Source: Flavobacterium flevense (GTDB lineage: Bacteria; Bacteroidota; Bacteroidia; Flavobacteriales; Flavobacteriaceae). From it: a stretch of 64,000 nucleotides of DNA. Of this stretch, positions 62,596 through 64,000 are shown one piece after another. A model generated the notes under the pieces. The model worked only from the letters and a program-made list of their open reading frames with translations. It was not told the origin of the DNA and ran no database searches. Made by a program: the position numbers and the translations under genes. The stretch lies in contig NZ_FRCC01000011.1 in the NCBI RefSeq assembly GCF_900142775.1, positions 1 to 64,000 of the forward strand. Direction: 5' to 3'. Each line of letters starts with the position of its first letter. Within the stretch, counting starts at the first letter, position 1.

Positions 62596-63906
62596 TTGAA
62601 AACTATAGTCAAATTGGAACCAAAAAAAGTCCTTATTATTACTTATTATTGGCCGCCTGCCGGAGGTCCGGGAGTGCAACGCTGGTTAAAATTTGTCAAA
62701 TATTTACCTGATTTTGGTGTTCAGCCCATTGTCTATATTCCTGAAAATCCCACATATCCCATTGTAGACGAAAATTTACTTCAGGAAGTTTCCGATAAGG
62801 CGATTATTCTGAAGCAAAAAATATTCGAACCCTATCAATTGGCTTCTTTTTTATCGAAGAATAAGACTAAGAAGATGAATTCGGGGATTATTCCCAACCA
62901 AAAGAAACAATCTTTTTTAGACAAGGTTTTCTTGTGGATTCGCGGGAATTTATTTATCCCTGACGCTCGTTTTTTTTGGGTAAAACCTTCTGTTTCCTAT
63001 TTAGAAAAATACATTGTTGAGAATAATATAGATACGATTGTTACATCAGGTCCCCCACATAGTTTACACCTCATAGGACTGGAATTAAAACAAAAACTGA
63101 ATGTAAAATGGTTTGCTGATTTCAGGGATCCCTGGACTACAATAGGCTATCATAAATCATTGCGACTGTCTGATTTTGCAGCTCAGAGACATAAGGATTT
63201 AGAATCTAAAGTTTTAAATACTGCCGATACTATTATTGTGACCAGCAAAACTACAAAATCAGAGTTTGAAGCGCTGACTACAAAACCTATTGCAGTAATT
63301 ACAAATGGTTTTGATGTAGAAAATGTTGAAAAACAACCATTGGATACTAAGTTTTCTTTGGCACATATTGGTTCTTTTCTTTCGGCCAGAAATCCTAAAT
63401 TATTATGGGAATCTTTAACGGAATTATTAGGTGAAATTCCTGATTTTGGATCTCATTTAGAAATTAAACTAATTGGCGCTGTTAGTCAGGAAGTGCTGGA
63501 TACGATTGCTGCTTTTGGCCTGAATTCGTATTTGAATAATCTGGGGTATGTTTCGCATGCTGAGGCTATTGTTCACCAAAGAAAATCGCAGGTTTTATTG
63601 TTAATCGAAATTGATTCGAAAGAAACAAAGAGTATTATTCCGGGGAAATTATTCGAATATATGGTTTCTAACAGACCCATAATTGCTATTGGACCTAATG
63701 GTTCTGACTTTGCAGAAATTATTACCAATACTAATACGGGAGTGTTTTTTGATTATTCTGAAAAAGTAAAGCTAAAAAACTTAATTTTGGACTTTTATAA
63801 TCAGTATCTGGAAGGCAAATTACAATCTCACGGGATTGGTATGGAAAAATATTCCAGAAAAAATTTGACGGGACAATTGGTACAACTTCTGACTTCTAAC
63901 AACTAA
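62596..63906 (+). CDS. GT4-type glycosyltransferase (TTG start)
   Basis: 436 residues if TTG 62596 is used; a second TTG at 62614 is an alternative (MEPKKVLIITYYWPP). No in-frame ATG lies near the start. Motifs: ITYYWPPAGGPGVQRWLKF (glycine-rich N-terminal loop), FADFRDPWTT, AHIGSFLSARNPKLLWESL, and IIPGKLFEYMVSNRPIIAIGPNGSD with the EX7E-like donor region. Predicted cytoplasmic/peripheral sugar transferase using a nucleotide sugar. Followed after 14 bp by the flippase gene. Confidence 0.85.
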   Translation: MKTIVKLEPKKVLIITYYWPPAGGPGVQRWLKFVKYLPDFGVQPIVYIPENPTYPIVDENLLQEVSDKAIILKQKIFEPYQLASFLSKNKTKKMNSGIIPNQKKQSFLDKVFLWIRGNLFIPDARFFWVKPSVSYLEKYIVENNIDTIVTSGPPHSLHLIGLELKQKLNVKWFADFRDPWTTIGYHKSLRLSDFAAQRHKDLESKVLNTADTIIVTSKTTKSEFEALTTKPIAVITNGFDVENVEKQPLDTKFSLAHIGSFLSARNPKLLWESLTELLGEIPDFGSHLEIKLIGAVSQEVLDTIAAFGLNSYLNNLGYVSHAEAIVHQRKSQVLLLIEIDSKETKSIIPGKLFEYMVSNRPIIAIGPNGSDFAEIITNTNTGVFFDYSEKVKLKNLILDFYNQYLEGKLQSHGIGMEKYSRKNLTGQLVQLLTSNN

Positions 63907-63920
63907 TTTCGTACTTATAA

Positions 63921-64000
63921 ATGGGACTTGTATTAAATCAGTCATTAAAAAATACTATAATAACCTATATTGGTTTCGGGATTGGAGCCATCAATACCAT
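63921..64000 (+). CDS. Polysaccharide flippase/biosynthesis protein (3'-partial)
   Basis: Only about 26 residues are visible (MGLVLNQSLKNTIITYIGFG and a further hydrophobic stretch). The start matches the N-terminus remembered for Flavobacterium oligosaccharide flippase-type proteins with a first membrane helix. It begins 14 bp after the glycosyltransferase stop, so the two are probably co-transcribed. The assignment needs the sequence beyond the window. Confidence 0.6.
   Translation, partial: MGLVLNQSLKNTIITYIGFGIGAINT

Overview
The window looks like chromosomal DNA of a Flavobacterium-like member of the Flavobacteriaceae (Bacteroidota). The DNA is AT-rich. Starts lack clear Shine-Dalgarno sites, and many genes carry the Bacteroidota -7 promoter box TAnnTTTG. 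Bacteroidota-type families are common: the gliding lipoprotein GldI, type IX secretion (T9SS) C-terminal domains, glutamine synthetase III, the roughly 390-residue PurM form, DUF3810, DUF4834 and YfhO. I saw no tRNA, rRNA, CRISPR array, insertion sequence or prophage.

Layout. 1-2.7 kb: 3' end of a repeat-rich T9SS adhesin, then a lipoprotein. 2.7-9.7 kb: TerC, divergent glutamine synthetases II and III, PurM. 9.7-14.1 kb: a PAS-only membrane sensor, a P1B metal ATPase, small hypotheticals. 14.3-20.1 kb: an operon of two cyclophilin-FKBP fusion isomerases, GldI and a DHH phosphoesterase, then a probable CLC-F fluoride antiporter and a RidA protein. 20.4-29.4 kb: two paralogous secreted proteins, guaA, a LysM plus binding-domain protein, DUF3820, pyrG, yidC. 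29.4-45.9 kb: fasciclin lipoprotein, MORN-type protein, mnmA, T9SS subtilase, nitronate monooxygenase, Nudix hydrolase, PlsC-like acyltransferase, NDH-2, DUF3810, dipeptidase, carboxypeptidase-regulatory-domain protein, DEAD helicase, rdgB. 46.1-46.25 kb: an orphan promoter-to-terminator unit without an ORF, best read as a structured small RNA (possibly 6S-like). 46.3-53.3 kb: FMN glutamate-synthase-like protein, hybrid histidine kinase, NYN-LOTUS protein, small stress-type proteins, DinB/YfiT protein.

53.3-55.6 kb is the most accessory-looking part. Two flank sequences each occur twice, as left flank, cargo 1, right flank, left flank, cargo 2, right flank. Cargo 1 is a 3'-truncated Abi gene abutting a Pmp3-like gene. 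Cargo 2 is a pair of small membrane proteins. This reads as a duplicated insertion site holding different genes. From 55.6 kb follow an alpha-oxoamine synthase and a GNAT-fold protein (candidate sulfonolipid/sphingolipid genes), an outer-membrane-type protein, DUF4834, YfhO, a GT4 glycosyltransferase and the start of a polysaccharide flippase.

The main threads are envelope biology (T9SS cargo, periplasmic folding, gliding, glycan and lipid synthesis) and nucleotide/nitrogen metabolism (two glutamine synthetases, purM, guaA, pyrG, rdgB). Names rest on motif recognition and remembered family sequences; no database search was run.
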